Source: Methyloversatilis sp. (GTDB taxonomy: Bacteria; Pseudomonadota; Gammaproteobacteria; Burkholderiales; Rhodocyclaceae). Taken from it: a stretch of 64,000 bases of DNA. Where the stretch lies: the NCBI RefSeq assembly GCF_030696805.1, contig NZ_JAUYRO010000012.1, positions 124,001 to 188,000 on the forward strand, written 5' to 3'. Positions 1-8,566 of this stretch are shown one piece after another (the first letter of the stretch is position 1; every line of letters starts with the position of its first letter). The notes under the pieces were generated by a model, which made no database searches, had not been told where the DNA came from, and saw only the letters and a program-made list of their open reading frames with translations. Position numbers and translations under genes: made by a program.

Positions 1-1
1 G

Positions 2-1171
2 ACGATCGATGTGCGCGACGACCTGCACTTCATGATGTCGCGCCAGGGATTCGCCGACTGGGCGCGCAAGTACAAGCAGCCGCGCATGGAGTTCTTCTAC
101 CGCCACATGCGCGAACGGCACGCCGTGCTGATGGACGGCGGCGAGCCGGCAGGCGGGCGCTGGAATTTCGACGCCGACAACCGGGCCGGTTTCGGCAAGC
201 GCGGCCCGGGCCTTGTACCCGCACCGCTCGCTTTTCCGCCCGACGACGTGACGCGCGACGTGATCGATCTGGTCGACACACGCTTTGCCGATCATCCCGG
301 CTCGACCGCAGACTTCGACTGGCCGGTCACCCGTGCCGACGCGCTGGCCGCGCTTCTGGATTTCGTCGAGCACCGTCTCGAATTGTTCGGCCACCATCAG
401 GATGCGATGTGGACCGGTCAGCCCTGGCTGTGGCACGCCCGCATCAGTGCGGCGATGAACCTGAAGCTGATCAGCCCGCGCGAAGTGATCGCAGCGGCGG
501 TCGACGCCATGCAGCGTCATCGCCTGCCGCTGCAGTCGGTCGAGGGCTTCGTGCGTCAGGTGCTGGGCTGGCGCGAATTCATCCGCGGCATGTACTGGCT
601 CGACATGCCCGGCCTTCGCCAGGCCAACCATTTCGGCCACGCGCGTGCGCTGCCGCGCTGGTACTGGACCGGCGACACGCAGATGCAATGCATGCGCGCG
701 GCCGTCGGCCAGACGCTGCAATACGGCTACGCGCATCACATCCAGCGGCTCATGGTCACCGGCCAGTTCGCGCTGCTGGCGGAGGTCGAACCGCAGCAGG
801 TCGAAGACTGGTATCTGGCGGTCTATGTCGATGCGGTCGAGTGGGTCGAACTGCCCAACGTCGCCGGCATGACGCTGTACGCCAACGGTGGCCGCTTCAC
901 CAGCAAGCCCTATGTCGCCAGCGGCGCCTACATCCAGCGCATGAGCAATTACTGCGAAGGTTGCCGCTACAAGCCGACCGAACGCACCGGCGAGCGCGCG
1001 TGTCCGGTCACCACGCTGTACTGGCACTTTCTCGACCGCCACGAGGCGGCCTTTGCCGGCAATCCGCGCACTGCGCTGATGGTGAAGAACCTGCAGCGCA
1101 TCGGTGATGCGGAGCGCAGCGCGCTCCGCATCCGTGCGGCCGGGATGCTGGAAAACCTCGACCGGCTTTAG
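2..1171 (+). CDS. FeS-type cryptochrome/photolyase, C-terminal part
   Basis: This is the 3' part of a deoxyribodipyrimidine photolyase-related protein of the bacterial iron-sulfur cryptochrome/photolyase group (PhrB/CryB-like), flavoproteins that repair (6-4) photoproducts or sense light. The frame is open to the first base, so the N-terminal Rossmann-like domain lies outside the window. A GTG at 11 is only an internal codon. Seen here is the all-helical FAD-binding domain, ending in a cysteine cluster (CxxC about 320-323 and another Cys about 15 residues on, near 950-1010) that in this family ligates a 4Fe-4S cluster together with one earlier Cys. The visible 386 residues fit a family length of about 500. 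The gene converges with the macrodomain gene. Family assignment is firm; repair versus signalling cannot be decided. Confidence 0.9.
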   Translation, partial: TIDVRDDLHFMMSRQGFADWARKYKQPRMEFFYRHMRERHAVLMDGGEPAGGRWNFDADNRAGFGKRGPGLVPAPLAFPPDDVTRDVIDLVDTRFADHPGSTADFDWPVTRADALAALLDFVEHRLELFGHHQDAMWTGQPWLWHARISAAMNLKLISPREVIAAAVDAMQRHRLPLQSVEGFVRQVLGWREFIRGMYWLDMPGLRQANHFGHARALPRWYWTGDTQMQCMRAAVGQTLQYGYAHHIQRLMVTGQFALLAEVEPQQVEDWYLAVYVDAVEWVELPNVAGMTLYANGGRFTSKPYVASGAYIQRMSNYCEGCRYKPTERTGERACPVTTLYWHFLDRHEAAFAGNPRTALMVKNLQRIGDAERSALRIRAAGMLENLDRL

Positions 1172-1193
1172 GGTCTGCCGACCCTGGCAATGG

Positions 1194-1700
1194 CTACTTC
1201 AGCACTTCGCTCGCAGCCACGCCCTGATGATAGGTTTCATAGACGATGACCGGAATGCCCAGCGGCGCCAGATGTTGTTCGACCAGCGGCTTCACGTCGG
1301 CCCAGTCCATGCCGCCGACACCGGTAGCCAGTCGTGGCAGCGCGATGCTGGTGACGCCGGTGGAGCTTGCGTAGCGCGCCAGCGCCTTCAGCGCGTGGTG
1401 GACCGATTCCAGCGTTGCCTTGCCGGGTCGCGCCGACGGCCCTTCGCCCACCATTTTCTGGGTCAGCAGATTGAGAATGGTGCGTGTGCTGCCGTCGCTG
1501 TCCACGCCGGCCCAGGACCATACCGTGCCGGCCTCCAGATGCTGGCCGCGCTGCGCATGCCGGTAGTCGCGCGCCATCGACGGCCAGCGTTCGCGTAGCG
1601 CAAGTGCGAGACCATGGTCGAAGTGTTCCTGCGGCGCGATGCCGTGCGCAATGACCTGAGCCTGGCTCAGCAGAATGTCGCCCGTTACGTACTGAATCAT
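1194..1700 (-). CDS. macrodomain protein (ADP-ribose binding, TARG1/ALC1-like)
   Basis: A single-domain macrodomain protein of 168 residues. It opens with the typical beta strand and GD motif (YVTGDIL), and near residue 130 has the PRLATGVGG loop characteristic of TARG1/ALC1-type macrodomains. Known members bind ADP-ribose or related NAD-derived metabolites, or remove ADP-ribose from proteins. The frame stays open far upstream into the next gene, but I chose the ATG at 1700 because it starts directly on the domain and has AGGGGG about 8 bases before it. It lies 88 bases downstream of the TIR-CHAT-LysM gene on the same strand, so a shared transcript is likely. A function in handling the product of the TIR domain is inference. 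Confidence 0.85.
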   Translation of the reverse strand: MIQYVTGDILLSQAQVIAHGIAPQEHFDHGLALALRERWPSMARDYRHAQRGQHLEAGTVWSWAGVDSDGSTRTILNLLTQKMVGEGPSARPGKATLESVHHALKALARYASSTGVTSIALPRLATGVGGMDWADVKPLVEQHLAPLGIPVIVYETYHQGVAASEVLK

Positions 1701-1788
1701 CAATTTTCCCCCTGAAAGCCGCGCGCAGCATGGGTGTTGCGCGTCAGTTCCACAGTACGCGGCTGCGCCGGGCGACCGTTGACCGGGG

Positions 1789-4455
1789 TCAATTCCTGGG
1801 TGCGGGGATGAACAGTTCCAGTCCGGGCGCGATGCGGGAGGGGTCGGGCACCCGGTCAATGTTGGCCCGGGCGATTTGGGGCCAGAGCTGGCCATCACCG
1901 TAAAGGCGGGTCGAAATCCCCCACAGCGAGTCGCCGCGCTGCACGAAATAGGACCAACCGCCCTGTCCGACTGCATTGGCCGACCATGCAGTCGCCAGTC
2001 CTTCGCCGGCCAGGATGCGGTCCGGATCGTCGATCCGGCGCAGAGTCGGAATCCGCAGGGCGACCGCGTTGTGATGGTCGAGCAGCGCAGGCCATTGTTC
2101 CGTCTGGCCGAGCAGCCGCGCGGCGATGCCGGACAGCGTGTCGCCACGCTGCACGATATAGACGAGCGCGCCATCATCGCTGCCTGCGCGCGGTACCGGC
2201 AACTCGGCGATCTGCCCGGGTGGTGCCGGTTCGCCACCCACTGCCAGGGCGGGGGGAGCCAGTCGGTCAACGAGACTACCAAACAGCGCGCCGAGCTCCG
2301 GGTCGGTCTGGCGCTGTGCAGCCTCATGCAACTGCAGGGCAAGCGCATAGGTCTCGTCGCCGAGGCTGGTCTCGCTGAGTACGCCAGGGTCGAGCGTCAG
2401 CGCCCGCTGCAACGCGACCGCCGCAGCCGCATCCTGTCCCGTCTGCAGCAGGCGTCGTGCCTCCGACAACACGGCGCGTGCATCGCCATCGGCCGCGGCG
2501 ACAGGTACCGGTCCGCTGCTGTCAGTGCCCGCCGGGGCACCGACCCCGGCCGGCGGCTCTGCCGTGTCACGGGCGCTCAGCATGAGCAGGCCCGCACCGA
2601 TCACCAGCAGCAGGACCACGCCGAGTGCACCGTACAGCGGAGCACGTGATCCCGCTCGCGCCAGCGCGCCGGCCGGATCCGGCGGCGGTGCTGCCGGTGT
2701 GGAGGGGGACGGCGCGGCAGCCGGGGCGTGCGCCGCAGCGTCGCGCGGGACCGGTGGTGCCAGCGGCTCGGACAGAATCGGCGCCGCCGCTGCGCGCGCG
2801 GCCTCCGGTTCGACTGCCGCCGGCTTTGGTGCGGGTACAACGGCGATCACCGGTGGTGGCGCAGCGGCCATCACTGGCGCCGCGATCGCGAACAGCCGCC
2901 CGTCAGGCGATCGCATGTGCAGCGCCGGTGCGCCCCACTCGACCTCGTGTCCGCGGGCGAACAGAAAGGCGCGTGCCGACGTGAGTGCGGCGTCGACCGG
3001 CTGGCCGGCGGCGAGGTAGCGGTAGAAGTGACGCGACAGCTCGACCGCGGCCTTGTCGGGAATCGCGAACTGCATCGCAATCACCGCCGGCACGCCGCGC
3101 CGGATCAGCGTCTGCGCGATGCCGCCGAACGGGTCGACCGGCGATACCGCGCCACCCATGCAACTGTTCAGGAACACCAGCCGAAGATTCGCCAGATGAT
3201 TGCGCAGCAGCACGCCGAGCCGGCGCCCGGTCAGCGGGTCGGGCGCGCGGTCCGGCGTGTCGCTCTCCAGCAGCAGCAGGCCGTCGCCGCCGTTGAAGTC
3301 GCCGTGGCCGATAAAATGCAGCACGTGCGGGCGCACCGTCAGAAGCGCTTCGTCCAGCCGCTCCAGCGTGGCGTTCTCCAGCCGCGTGATGCCGATCAGG
3401 CCGCGCCTGGTCAGCGGCAGCAGCGCCTGGTCGAGCCGCGCCAGTTCGTCGCCGATGCTCAGCGGCGCCAGACCGCCCGGGGCGGCGAATGCGATCAGCA
3501 CGCGCAGCGGCGGCGAAATGCTCAACGTCGGCGTGGGTTCATCGACGTCGAGCCAGCGCACCACCGGCTTCATCCGGTCGGAGAACAGGAAGTCGTCCTT
3601 CTCCGGGCTGTACAGGAATTCCCATGGCAGGCGACCCAGTTCGGGCGTGTCGGTGGTGTCGATGACGAAGCGCAGCCCCTTGCCCTGTTGCGGATCGATG
3701 GCGCGCAGGCTGTCTTCGATGCCCGGCCGCAGCGTCGGTCCGAACAGAGCCCTGTAAAGCAGGGTGCCGGCGTCGCGTGCCTGGGCCGCCGTGGGCAGGC
3801 CGTTGTGGGCAAGGGCACCGGGGGGGCGCCGCAGTGTGTCGCCAACCGGTGCGCCGCGCATCGCGTCCTCGATCGCCGGTGCATCGATCACGCAGTCGCC
3901 GCTGAAGCTGTCGACGGCCGGCGGGCTGTTGATATCCACCGTGTAGCGGCCGGCCTCGGCGTAGGAAAAGCGTACCTTCAGCGAGGCATAGGTGGGTGCG
4001 ACGTCGGGCGTGTCGGGCAGTGGCGTGACGGCTTCGGGTTCGGCCGGTGCATGAGATGGCAACTGCTCGATATCTGCTACCGCCAGCACGACTTCGGCCG
4101 CCAGATTGCCTTCCGGCACCAGTACGGTGACCGAGCCCAGATAAGGCGGCAGGGCGCTGAACGGTGTGGCGTCGACCATCACCGGCAGCACGTGCCCTGC
4201 CGGGTCCGGCCAGCGGCGGCGGGCAATCTTCAGTTCGGTACGGGTGTAGTGGCCTTCGGCGACGGCTGCGGGCGACAGCAGGAAAACGAACAGGTCGCTG
4301 CTTTCGATCGCACTGCGGATGCGGTCGTCGTAGTTCAGGCCAGCCGGCAGGTCTTCGCGGTCGAAGAATACGTCGTGTCCGGCGGCCTGCAGCGCGGCAT
4401 TCACGCCTTCGGCACGCGCGCGTATTTCCGACGCGTAGGACAAGAAGATTTTCAA
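1789..4455 (-). CDS. TIR-CHAT-transmembrane-LysM multidomain protein
   Basis: An 888-residue protein with an unusual domain order. Residues 1-125 are a TIR domain (KIFLSYA start, LLSP strand, Glu74 where the NADase glutamate sits). Residues 160-525 hold a CHAT caspase-like protease domain with the His-Cys pair visible at H384 (FIGHGD) and C432 (LNSCMGG). A Pro/Ala-rich linker (525-600) leads to one membrane helix (about 607-627), with arginines before it suggesting N-in. Then come a short helical repeat-like stretch (655-735) and two LysM modules (765-820 and 834-884) that would bind peptidoglycan in the periplasm. The start is TTG with GGAG 8 bases upstream; no in-frame ATG precedes the domain. 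Inference: a wall sensor coupled to cytoplasmic NADase and protease effectors. Confidence 0.85.
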   Translation of the reverse strand: MKIFLSYASEIRARAEGVNAALQAAGHDVFFDREDLPAGLNYDDRIRSAIESSDLFVFLLSPAAVAEGHYTRTELKIARRRWPDPAGHVLPVMVDATPFSALPPYLGSVTVLVPEGNLAAEVVLAVADIEQLPSHAPAEPEAVTPLPDTPDVAPTYASLKVRFSYAEAGRYTVDINSPPAVDSFSGDCVIDAPAIEDAMRGAPVGDTLRRPPGALAHNGLPTAAQARDAGTLLYRALFGPTLRPGIEDSLRAIDPQQGKGLRFVIDTTDTPELGRLPWEFLYSPEKDDFLFSDRMKPVVRWLDVDEPTPTLSISPPLRVLIAFAAPGGLAPLSIGDELARLDQALLPLTRRGLIGITRLENATLERLDEALLTVRPHVLHFIGHGDFNGGDGLLLLESDTPDRAPDPLTGRRLGVLLRNHLANLRLVFLNSCMGGAVSPVDPFGGIAQTLIRRGVPAVIAMQFAIPDKAAVELSRHFYRYLAAGQPVDAALTSARAFLFARGHEVEWGAPALHMRSPDGRLFAIAAPVMAAAPPPVIAVVPAPKPAAVEPEAARAAAAPILSEPLAPPVPRDAAAHAPAAAPSPSTPAAPPPDPAGALARAGSRAPLYGALGVVLLLVIGAGLLMLSARDTAEPPAGVGAPAGTDSSGPVPVAAADGDARAVLSEARRLLQTGQDAAAAVALQRALTLDPGVLSETSLGDETYALALQLHEAAQRQTDPELGALFGSLVDRLAPPALAVGGEPAPPGQIAELPVPRAGSDDGALVYIVQRGDTLSGIAARLLGQTEQWPALLDHHNAVALRIPTLRRIDDPDRILAGEGLATAWSANAVGQGGWSYFVQRGDSLWGISTRLYGDGQLWPQIARANIDRVPDPSRIAPGLELFIPAPRN

Positions 4456-4476
4456 CGGCTGGCTCCGGCGCTGCCC

Positions 4477-4494
4477 GATGACCGGCCGGTCATC
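4477..4494. promoter_or_regulatory. 18-bp perfect palindrome before TIR-CHAT gene
   Basis: A perfect 18-bp palindrome (GATGACCGG and its complement) lies 22-39 bases upstream of the TTG start of the TIR-CHAT-LysM gene. Its position suits an operator or a leader hairpin. No regulator gene is adjacent, so its role is inferred only from symmetry and location. Confidence 0.4.
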
Positions 4495-4525
4495 CGTTCT
4501 GGCAGGCGAACCGAGTATAGACCGC

Positions 4526-4552
4526 GCACTGCCGGGCGGCGCCCGGCAGTGC
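4526..4552 (-). terminator. hairpin after plsC, no U-tract
   Basis: A 12-bp perfect GC-rich inverted repeat with a 3-base loop sits one base past the plsC-like stop codon. It lacks a following T-run on either strand, so it is a hairpin that may stabilise the 3' end or help termination rather than a classic intrinsic terminator. Confidence 0.45.
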
Positions 4553-4553
4553 G

Positions 4554-5423
4554 TCAGTCAGTGCTTATCGCCGGATCGTGGCCGGCGGCAGGGATTTCGA
4601 GGCCGGACACGGTGGCATGCGTGGTGCGGGCCAGATGCTGGCGGCTATGGCCGTGCGTGGGCAGCGATGGCAGCAGTTCGACCTGTGCAACGGTGCGCGG
4701 TGCGCGGGCGAGCCGGCACACCGACTGCCAGAAGGTGGTGTCGCCGATGTACACGGCGGCTTCGGAGAGCTCGCCGCGCACGTCGAGATAGCGCAGGCGC
4801 ACCGGCTTGACCGCGCGGCCGGCGTCGATCGCCGCCTGGAACATTGCGGCGCGAAACGGCAGTACGCTGCGCCCGTCGGTGGTCGTGCCTTCCGGGAACA
4901 CCATGACGCTGCGGCCGCAGCTCAGCGCGCTGACCAACGTGTTGCGCACTTCGGCCGCCGAGTTGCGGCTGGTGCGACGGATGAACACTGTTTCATTGCG
5001 CGCGACCAGCCAGCCCAGTACCGGCCAGCTGCGGATTTCATCCTTGCAGACGAAGCCGAGCGGCGAAATCGCATTGATGACGAACACGTCCACCCACGAA
5101 ATGTGATTGCTCACCAGCAGCTGGCCAGGACGCGGCAACGGTCCGCCGGCCTGCAGTTCGACGCCGAGCACGCGCAGCAGGCGGCGCGACCACTGTGCCT
5201 TTATCTTGCGTTGCGTGCGCGCCGACACCAGCGGATAGATCAGCGCCACACGGGCGCAGCCGTCGGCCAGATGCATGGCCAGCCTCGAAATGCGCCAGCT
5301 CATGCGCAGTCCCGCGCGCAGGCCTCTGTCGGAGGCGTTGCGAACGGGCTGGCGGGCTGGCGGGCTTTCGAAAGTCAAGGCGGATGCGTCGAAAAAGTCG
5401 GCTGAGATATCGATCAGTGACAT
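4554..5423 (-). CDS. 1-acyl-glycerol-3-phosphate acyltransferase family (PlsC/OlsA-like)
   Basis: A 289-residue lysophospholipid acyltransferase. The catalytic HX4D motif (NHISWVD, near residue 110) and the FPEGTTTDG block (near 175) are both present, with a hydrophobic N-terminal region for membrane association. The family transfers an acyl chain from acyl-ACP or acyl-CoA to a lyso-lipid. It follows the OlsB-like gene by 60 bases on the same strand. In ornithine lipid synthesis OlsB makes lyso-ornithine lipid and OlsA, a PlsC homologue, adds the second acyl chain, so OlsA is a better guess than the housekeeping PlsC. That choice rests on context, not on residues I can point to. Confidence 0.85.
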   Translation of the reverse strand: MSLIDISADFFDASALTFESPPARQPVRNASDRGLRAGLRMSWRISRLAMHLADGCARVALIYPLVSARTQRKIKAQWSRRLLRVLGVELQAGGPLPRPGQLLVSNHISWVDVFVINAISPLGFVCKDEIRSWPVLGWLVARNETVFIRRTSRNSAAEVRNTLVSALSCGRSVMVFPEGTTTDGRSVLPFRAAMFQAAIDAGRAVKPVRLRYLDVRGELSEAAVYIGDTTFWQSVCRLARAPRTVAQVELLPSLPTHGHSRQHLARTTHATVSGLEIPAAGHDPAISTD

Positions 5424-5483
5424 GGCGCGCGTCCTCGCATTCTGCCTGATGGTTTGCCCGATGGTTCGACGAAGGTGCCCGGC

Positions 5484-6242
5484 TCAGGCCGCGCGCTGCA
5501 CGAAGTGCCTGGCATAGCGTGCGTCCAGCCGTGACAGGGTAAGCAGCAGCGGCAGGTCGGCCGTATTGAAGTCCGGGTCCCAGGCCGGTTCGCCGCACAC
5601 GTCTGCACCGGCGCGCAGATAGCCCTTGACCAGTGGCGGCACGACGCAGGCCGGGTGAGGTGTCAGCCGCTCCAGCGGCAGACGCACCTTTGGAAACACG
5701 CGGTACTCGGGCGGCGCCATGCGCTCGCTCAGGCTGTTGAAGATCGCGGCTGCGTTGTGACCACCATCGGCCATGCTGATGCTGGCGCAGCCGATAAGGT
5801 ACTGGTAGCCGCCGTCGAGCAGATAGCGCGCGAGACCGGACCACAGCAGCGCGATCACCGCGGCGTTGTTGCGGTAGTCCGGGTCGATGCAGGAGCGGCC
5901 GATCTCGACGATCTGCGAACGCAGGTGGTCGAGCCGGCCGAGGTCGAACTCGGTTTCCGAGTAATAGCCGCCGGTGCGCCGCGCTGCATCGGGCGCCAGG
6001 ATGCGGTAACAGCCGACGATGCGGCCGTTGTCGTCATCGCGCACGATGAGGTGATCGCAGTGCGGATCGAAGCGGTCGCTGTCCACGCCGTGGGTAGGCG
6101 TGTCGAGGCGGGCGCCAAGTTCCTCGACAAATACGCGCCAGCGCAATTTCTGCGCCGCCAGGATTTCGGATTCGCAATTCGCCAGCGTGACGCTGAGATT
6201 GCGCTGGGCACGCCGCTCGCGTGCGGTATCGACCTGAAGCAT
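5484..6242 (-). CDS. olsB: OlsB-like N-acyltransferase (ornithine lipid synthesis)
   Basis: A 252-residue GNAT-fold acyltransferase of the 'hemolysin-like' OlsB family, which attaches a 3-hydroxyacyl chain from acyl-ACP to the amino group of ornithine. Recognisable features are the LRWRVFVEELGA start of the domain, the DHLIVRD and VGCYRIL strands, the EIGRSCIDPDYRN acyl-donor region and the YLIGCASI segment. The ATG at 6242 has GGAG about 9 bases upstream. It is the first gene of a pair with the PlsC-like acyltransferase. Ornithine lipids are phosphorus-free membrane lipids, often made on phosphate limitation, but I see no clear PHO box. Confidence 0.8.
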   Translation of the reverse strand: MLQVDTARERRAQRNLSVTLANCESEILAAQKLRWRVFVEELGARLDTPTHGVDSDRFDPHCDHLIVRDDDNGRIVGCYRILAPDAARRTGGYYSETEFDLGRLDHLRSQIVEIGRSCIDPDYRNNAAVIALLWSGLARYLLDGGYQYLIGCASISMADGGHNAAAIFNSLSERMAPPEYRVFPKVRLPLERLTPHPACVVPPLVKGYLRAGADVCGEPAWDPDFNTADLPLLLTLSRLDARYARHFVQRAA

Positions 6243-6321
6243 GCATGCGGTCTCCGTGAAGGGTCCGCTTCACGATATGTGCGCAGTGTTCAGGCGATAT
6301 GACGTAGCGGCGTCACGACGG

Positions 6322-8100
6322 TTACAGCGGCGACCCTCGGGGCTGGCCGAGAAAGCGCAGCGCCAGCAGAGTGATGTCGTCGGCCTGGGCGTGCGCGCCG
6401 CAGAATGCGCGCGTGGCGTCACGCACCGCGCCTATGGTCTGCAGCGCGCTGCCGCGCGCCGCGCCGGACACGGCGGCGAGCAGGCGTGCTTCGCCGAACT
6501 GTTCGGCGGCTGCGTTTTCCGCCTCGGTCACGCCATCGGTGTACAGCAGCAGCAGGTCGCCGCGCGCCAGCCGGGTTTCGCCGAGCGCGTAATCGATCGC
6601 CGGATCAATGCCGGCGATCGGGTTGCGCGGTACCTTGAGCAGCGAGGCCGGCTCGCCGTGTCGCGCGATGACCGGTCGCATGTGACCGGCATTGGCAAAG
6701 CGGAAGCTGCCAATGCCGGTGTCGAGCAGGCCGATGAACAGGCTGGCGAACAGCAGACGGTCGTTGTTCAGAGCCAGCTTGCGGTTGATGCGCTCCATCA
6801 CGCGTTCGAGATGGCCTTTCTGGCCCTGCTTGCGGCCGGCTTCCGAGCGCAGCGTGGTCAGCGTGCGCATCATCAGCAACGCGGCCGGCATGCCCTTGCC
6901 GCACACATCGCCGATCGCCACGAACAGCCGCTTCTCGTCGATGAAGAAGGCGTCGAAAAAATCGCCGCCCACTTCGCGTGCCTGCTGGATGCTCGCTTCG
7001 CATTCAATTTCGAAATGCTCGGGAAACAGCGGCGAGCGCATCGGCAGCATGCCGGTCTGGATTTCCTGCGCGGTGCGCATTTCCGACTGCAGCCGGTCGA
7101 GCACCATCGAGTTGCGCACCCGGTCGATCACCTGCTGATTGGTCTTGCGCATGCGCGCCGCCATCATGCCGAGCAGATTGCGCGCGACGCGCGGCAGCGG
7201 CAGCAGCTCGGAAAAGAACTGGTGGGCATCGATCAGCAGCAGGCGGGTGCCCGGTTCGGCCACCACCCAGGCCGAAGCAGGTTCGCCGTCGATGATTGAC
7301 AGCTCGCCGGCACATTCGCCTGCCGCGATCACGCTGTAATCGCCGCCCTGAGGGTTGTCGAGGTGCACGCGCAACCGGCCCGTCAGCACCAGCGCCACGT
7401 GTTCGTTCGATATGCCGGGCGCCAGCACGACGTATTCGTCGGGATAGTCGCGCTGCGGGCAGTGCGCGAGCAGGCCTTCGATCAACGCATACGGCACGTC
7501 GCGGAACAGTTCGATGCGGGAAATGAAACCCAGCGCGCGCCGCTCGCCACCGCTGCGCCGCTCGGCGCCGATGCGCGCGCCATCGCCGGTGGTCAGCGGG
7601 ATGGCCGTGGCCGGGCGGCGCCGGCGTTCGATGCCGCGACGGATCGGCGCGCGGCCCTGTGCCGGCCCGGCGCGGCCGGGCCGGGTCCAGGCGAGCGTCA
7701 GCTGGTTGCGTGCACCGACCCGCTCGTAGCTCACCTGATCGGCAAACTGGCGCACCAGATGCACACCGAGGCCGCCAACACTCGCTTCTTCCAGCGTCGC
7801 TGGGGCGACCGGATCGGGCAGTGCGAGCGGATCGAATTCGCAGCCGTCGTCGGCGATGACCAGCTTGACCGACTGCGGTTCGAGTATGAGATCGAGTGCC
7901 AGCGTGTGTGGCGCTTCGTCGTCGAAGGCGTAGCTGACGATGTTGGCAACCAGCTCCGACACGCACAGATCGAGCCTGAACGTGAGTTCGCTGCCCAGCT
8001 CGAAACTGTCGCCCAGCGTGCGCAGCCAGGCGCTGGCGGCGGAAATCGCGCCGCTGTCGTTGATCAGCCGCAGGCTGCGGCGTGCGTGGGCGCTATGCAT
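6322..8100 (-). CDS. fused anti-sigma kinase / cNMP-binding / PP2C phosphatase
   Basis: A 592-residue regulator combining three modules. Residues 10-140 form an RsbW/SpoIIAB-type HATPase (SELVANIVSYAF N-box, IADDGCEFDP G1 box, GGLGVHLVR G2 box). Residues about 190-315 resemble a cyclic-nucleotide-binding domain (FRDVP start, GECAGELSIIDGEPASA phosphate-binding cassette-like segment). Residues 330-585 are a SpoIIE/RsbU-type PP2C phosphatase (EIQTGMLP linker, VGGDFFDAF, GDVCGKGMPAA, LLLYTDGVTEAEN metal-binding motifs). Kinase and phosphatase for the same STAS antagonist would thus sit in one chain. It begins 30 bases after the STAS gene, so the two form a partner-switching unit. The sigma factor or other target is not in the window. 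Confidence 0.88.
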   Translation of the reverse strand: MHSAHARRSLRLINDSGAISAASAWLRTLGDSFELGSELTFRLDLCVSELVANIVSYAFDDEAPHTLALDLILEPQSVKLVIADDGCEFDPLALPDPVAPATLEEASVGGLGVHLVRQFADQVSYERVGARNQLTLAWTRPGRAGPAQGRAPIRRGIERRRRPATAIPLTTGDGARIGAERRSGGERRALGFISRIELFRDVPYALIEGLLAHCPQRDYPDEYVVLAPGISNEHVALVLTGRLRVHLDNPQGGDYSVIAAGECAGELSIIDGEPASAWVVAEPGTRLLLIDAHQFFSELLPLPRVARNLLGMMAARMRKTNQQVIDRVRNSMVLDRLQSEMRTAQEIQTGMLPMRSPLFPEHFEIECEASIQQAREVGGDFFDAFFIDEKRLFVAIGDVCGKGMPAALLMMRTLTTLRSEAGRKQGQKGHLERVMERINRKLALNNDRLLFASLFIGLLDTGIGSFRFANAGHMRPVIARHGEPASLLKVPRNPIAGIDPAIDYALGETRLARGDLLLLYTDGVTEAENAAAEQFGEARLLAAVSGAARGSALQTIGAVRDATRAFCGAHAQADDITLLALRFLGQPRGSPL

Positions 8101-8130
8101 CGGCGCCCCCGAGAGGCAAGTCGAGCGGGC

Positions 8131-8472
8131 TCAGGCGTCGAGTGCTGCGCGCGCGGCGTCGAGGTCGGCGCACAAGGTCAGCAACTGGTCGACGCCGGCG
8201 GTCTGCAGCACGCGAAGTACCATGGGCTGGGCACCGAACAGCACCAGTTTTCCGCCGCGCGAGGCCTGGCCACGCGCGCCAGCCAGCAAGGTCCGGATGC
8301 CGATCGACGCGACGAAACTGACGTCTGACAGGTCGACCACAATTTTTGCCGGATGCGTGCTGGTCAGATAGGTGAAGGGCTGGTCCAGTGTCTGCGCGCC
8401 TTCGATGTCGAGCCGGCCGTCCAGCCGGATCAGGGTGATGTCGCCATCCAGCGTCTGGCTGTCCATTTTCAT
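8131..8472 (-). CDS. STAS-domain anti-sigma factor antagonist
   Basis: A 113-residue single STAS domain protein of the SpoIIAA/RsbV type. The phosphorylation loop reads FVASIGIRTLL, placing the likely phospho-acceptor at Ser56, followed by the usual helix and the GGKLVLFGAQP strand. In partner switching the unphosphorylated form binds and inhibits an anti-sigma kinase. The downstream gene encodes both an RsbW-like kinase and an RsbU-like phosphatase, making this their expected substrate. The ATG at 8472 has a GGAG site about 8 bases upstream. Confidence 0.88.
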   Translation of the reverse strand: MKMDSQTLDGDITLIRLDGRLDIEGAQTLDQPFTYLTSTHPAKIVVDLSDVSFVASIGIRTLLAGARGQASRGGKLVLFGAQPMVLRVLQTAGVDQLLTLCADLDAARAALDA

Positions 8473-8566
8473 TTGCTTGCTCCGGTGTTATCCGATCGCC
8501 GACTGGGGGCGACCGAACGAGCTCTGCAGCTTGTTTCATTTCCATGTCAGGCGTGTGACAGCGCTT

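Noticed and set aside
1194-2348. Macrodomain fused to a 216-residue N-terminal extension
   Set aside because: The extension is an alternative frame of the TIR-CHAT gene; a ribosome site and domain boundary put the start at 1700.
2728-4791. A 687-codon open frame antisense to the TIR-CHAT gene
   Set aside because: Arg/Gln-rich, no domain, and mirrors the codon bias of the real gene on the other strand.
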